Source of the DNA: Novosphingobium sp. HII-3
Lineage (GTDB): Bacteria; Pseudomonadota; Alphaproteobacteria; Sphingomonadales; Sphingomonadaceae
DNA length: 34,231 nucleotides
Direction of reading: 5' to 3'
NCBI RefSeq assembly: GCF_002916655.1
Contig: NZ_PPSM01000028.1
Coordinates: 1-34,231, forward strand
Shown: one piece after another, positions 34,113 to 34,231 of the stretch
Numbering within the stretch: position 1 is the stretch's first letter
Layout of the letters: every line of letters begins with the position of its first letter
The notes under the pieces: generated by a model
What the model saw: only the letters and a program-made list of their open reading frames with translations
Told to the model about the DNA's origin: nothing
Databases searched by the model: none
Translations under genes and position numbers: made by a program

Positions 34113-34231
34113 CTTCCACCGGACGCGAGGGATGCGTCACGGGTGATCGCCTCACCTTGGCCCCTATCGATTTCAGCGAGGCGGCTGCGTTCGTTCGTGA
34201 GCACCATCGCCATCACACTCCACCGCAGGGA
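34109..34231 (+). CDS. XF1762-like protein, 5' part (cut by window end)
   Basis: The first 41 codons are visible. The segment LTLAPIDFSEAAAFVREHHR, followed by HHTPPQG, resembles the N-terminal PMTL.EA..FV..HHRHH.P..G block of XF1762-type proteins, found in phages and integrative elements with unknown function. It starts in the ATGA overlap with the DUF551-type gene. The C-terminal part lies outside the window, so this assignment is provisional. Confidence 0.65.
   Translation, partial: MTSTGREGCVTGDRLTLAPIDFSEAAAFVREHHRHHTPPQG

Overview
This is a GC-rich chromosomal window from an alphaproteobacterium, most likely a sphingomonad (Novosphingobium/Sphingobium type). The pointers are a GcrA cell-cycle regulator, an F1-ATPase zeta-type DUF1476 protein, a CrtZ carotenoid hydroxylase, the rimP-nusA-ylxR-infB cluster with a YlxR/L7Ae-type fusion, and BolA beside a monothiol glutaredoxin. 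Genus is an inference; no rRNA gene is present. Almost all of it is ordinary core genome. The last ~350 bp carry two phage- or island-type genes.

Layout. (1) 113-4240: tRNA-Ser(CGA), hspQ, an ABC-2 permease with no ATPase partner, gcrA, a secreted cyclophilin, a small membrane protein and an unknown exported protein. (2) 4288-18050, mostly minus strand: the transcription/translation cluster, in transcription order rimP, nusA, ylxR, infB, a DUF1697 gene, rbfA, then (after a plus-strand DUF1963 gene) tdk, DUF2239, truB, rpsO, pnp. It ends at a clear terminator. (3) 18174-22810: an EAL-domain protein, then the phage-shock-protein locus. pspF is divergent from a strong sigma-54 promoter that drives a 63-aa membrane protein, pspA, pspC and four tandem PspB-like genes. 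(4) 23277-28536: glutamine-dependent NAD+ synthetase, sufE, a DUF454 protein, an L,D-transpeptidase with a small lipoprotein upstream, and crtZ. (5) 28707-33583: a secreted small protein, leuC, a 60-aa membrane protein, leuD, the DUF1476 gene, bolA, grxD and a Nudix hydrolase. (6) 33640 to the end: tRNA-Arg(UCU), a DUF551-type gene and the start of an XF1762-type gene.

The best candidate for something new is the psp operon. PspB is normally a single protein. Here four consecutive short genes (94, 101, 96 and 81 aa) each encode one N-terminal membrane helix, a charged helical region and the same C-terminal signature (LE.I.TD, then .IEALR/.IDALR). A related signature ends PspC. Two of the four are close duplicates. 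An uncharacterised 63-aa one-helix protein is the first gene after the sigma-54 promoter, and its stop codon overlaps a start codon in frame with pspA. This looks like an expanded, possibly heteromeric, PspB/C envelope-stress sensor.

Secondary points: a large hairpin just upstream of leuC, which has no Shine-Dalgarno; a rimP leader hairpin whose loop holds the stop codon of a 9-codon ORF; 10-bp-phased repeats before the island genes; a GANTC site in the gcrA promoter; and unrelated genes breaking up the infB-rbfA-truB-pnp block.
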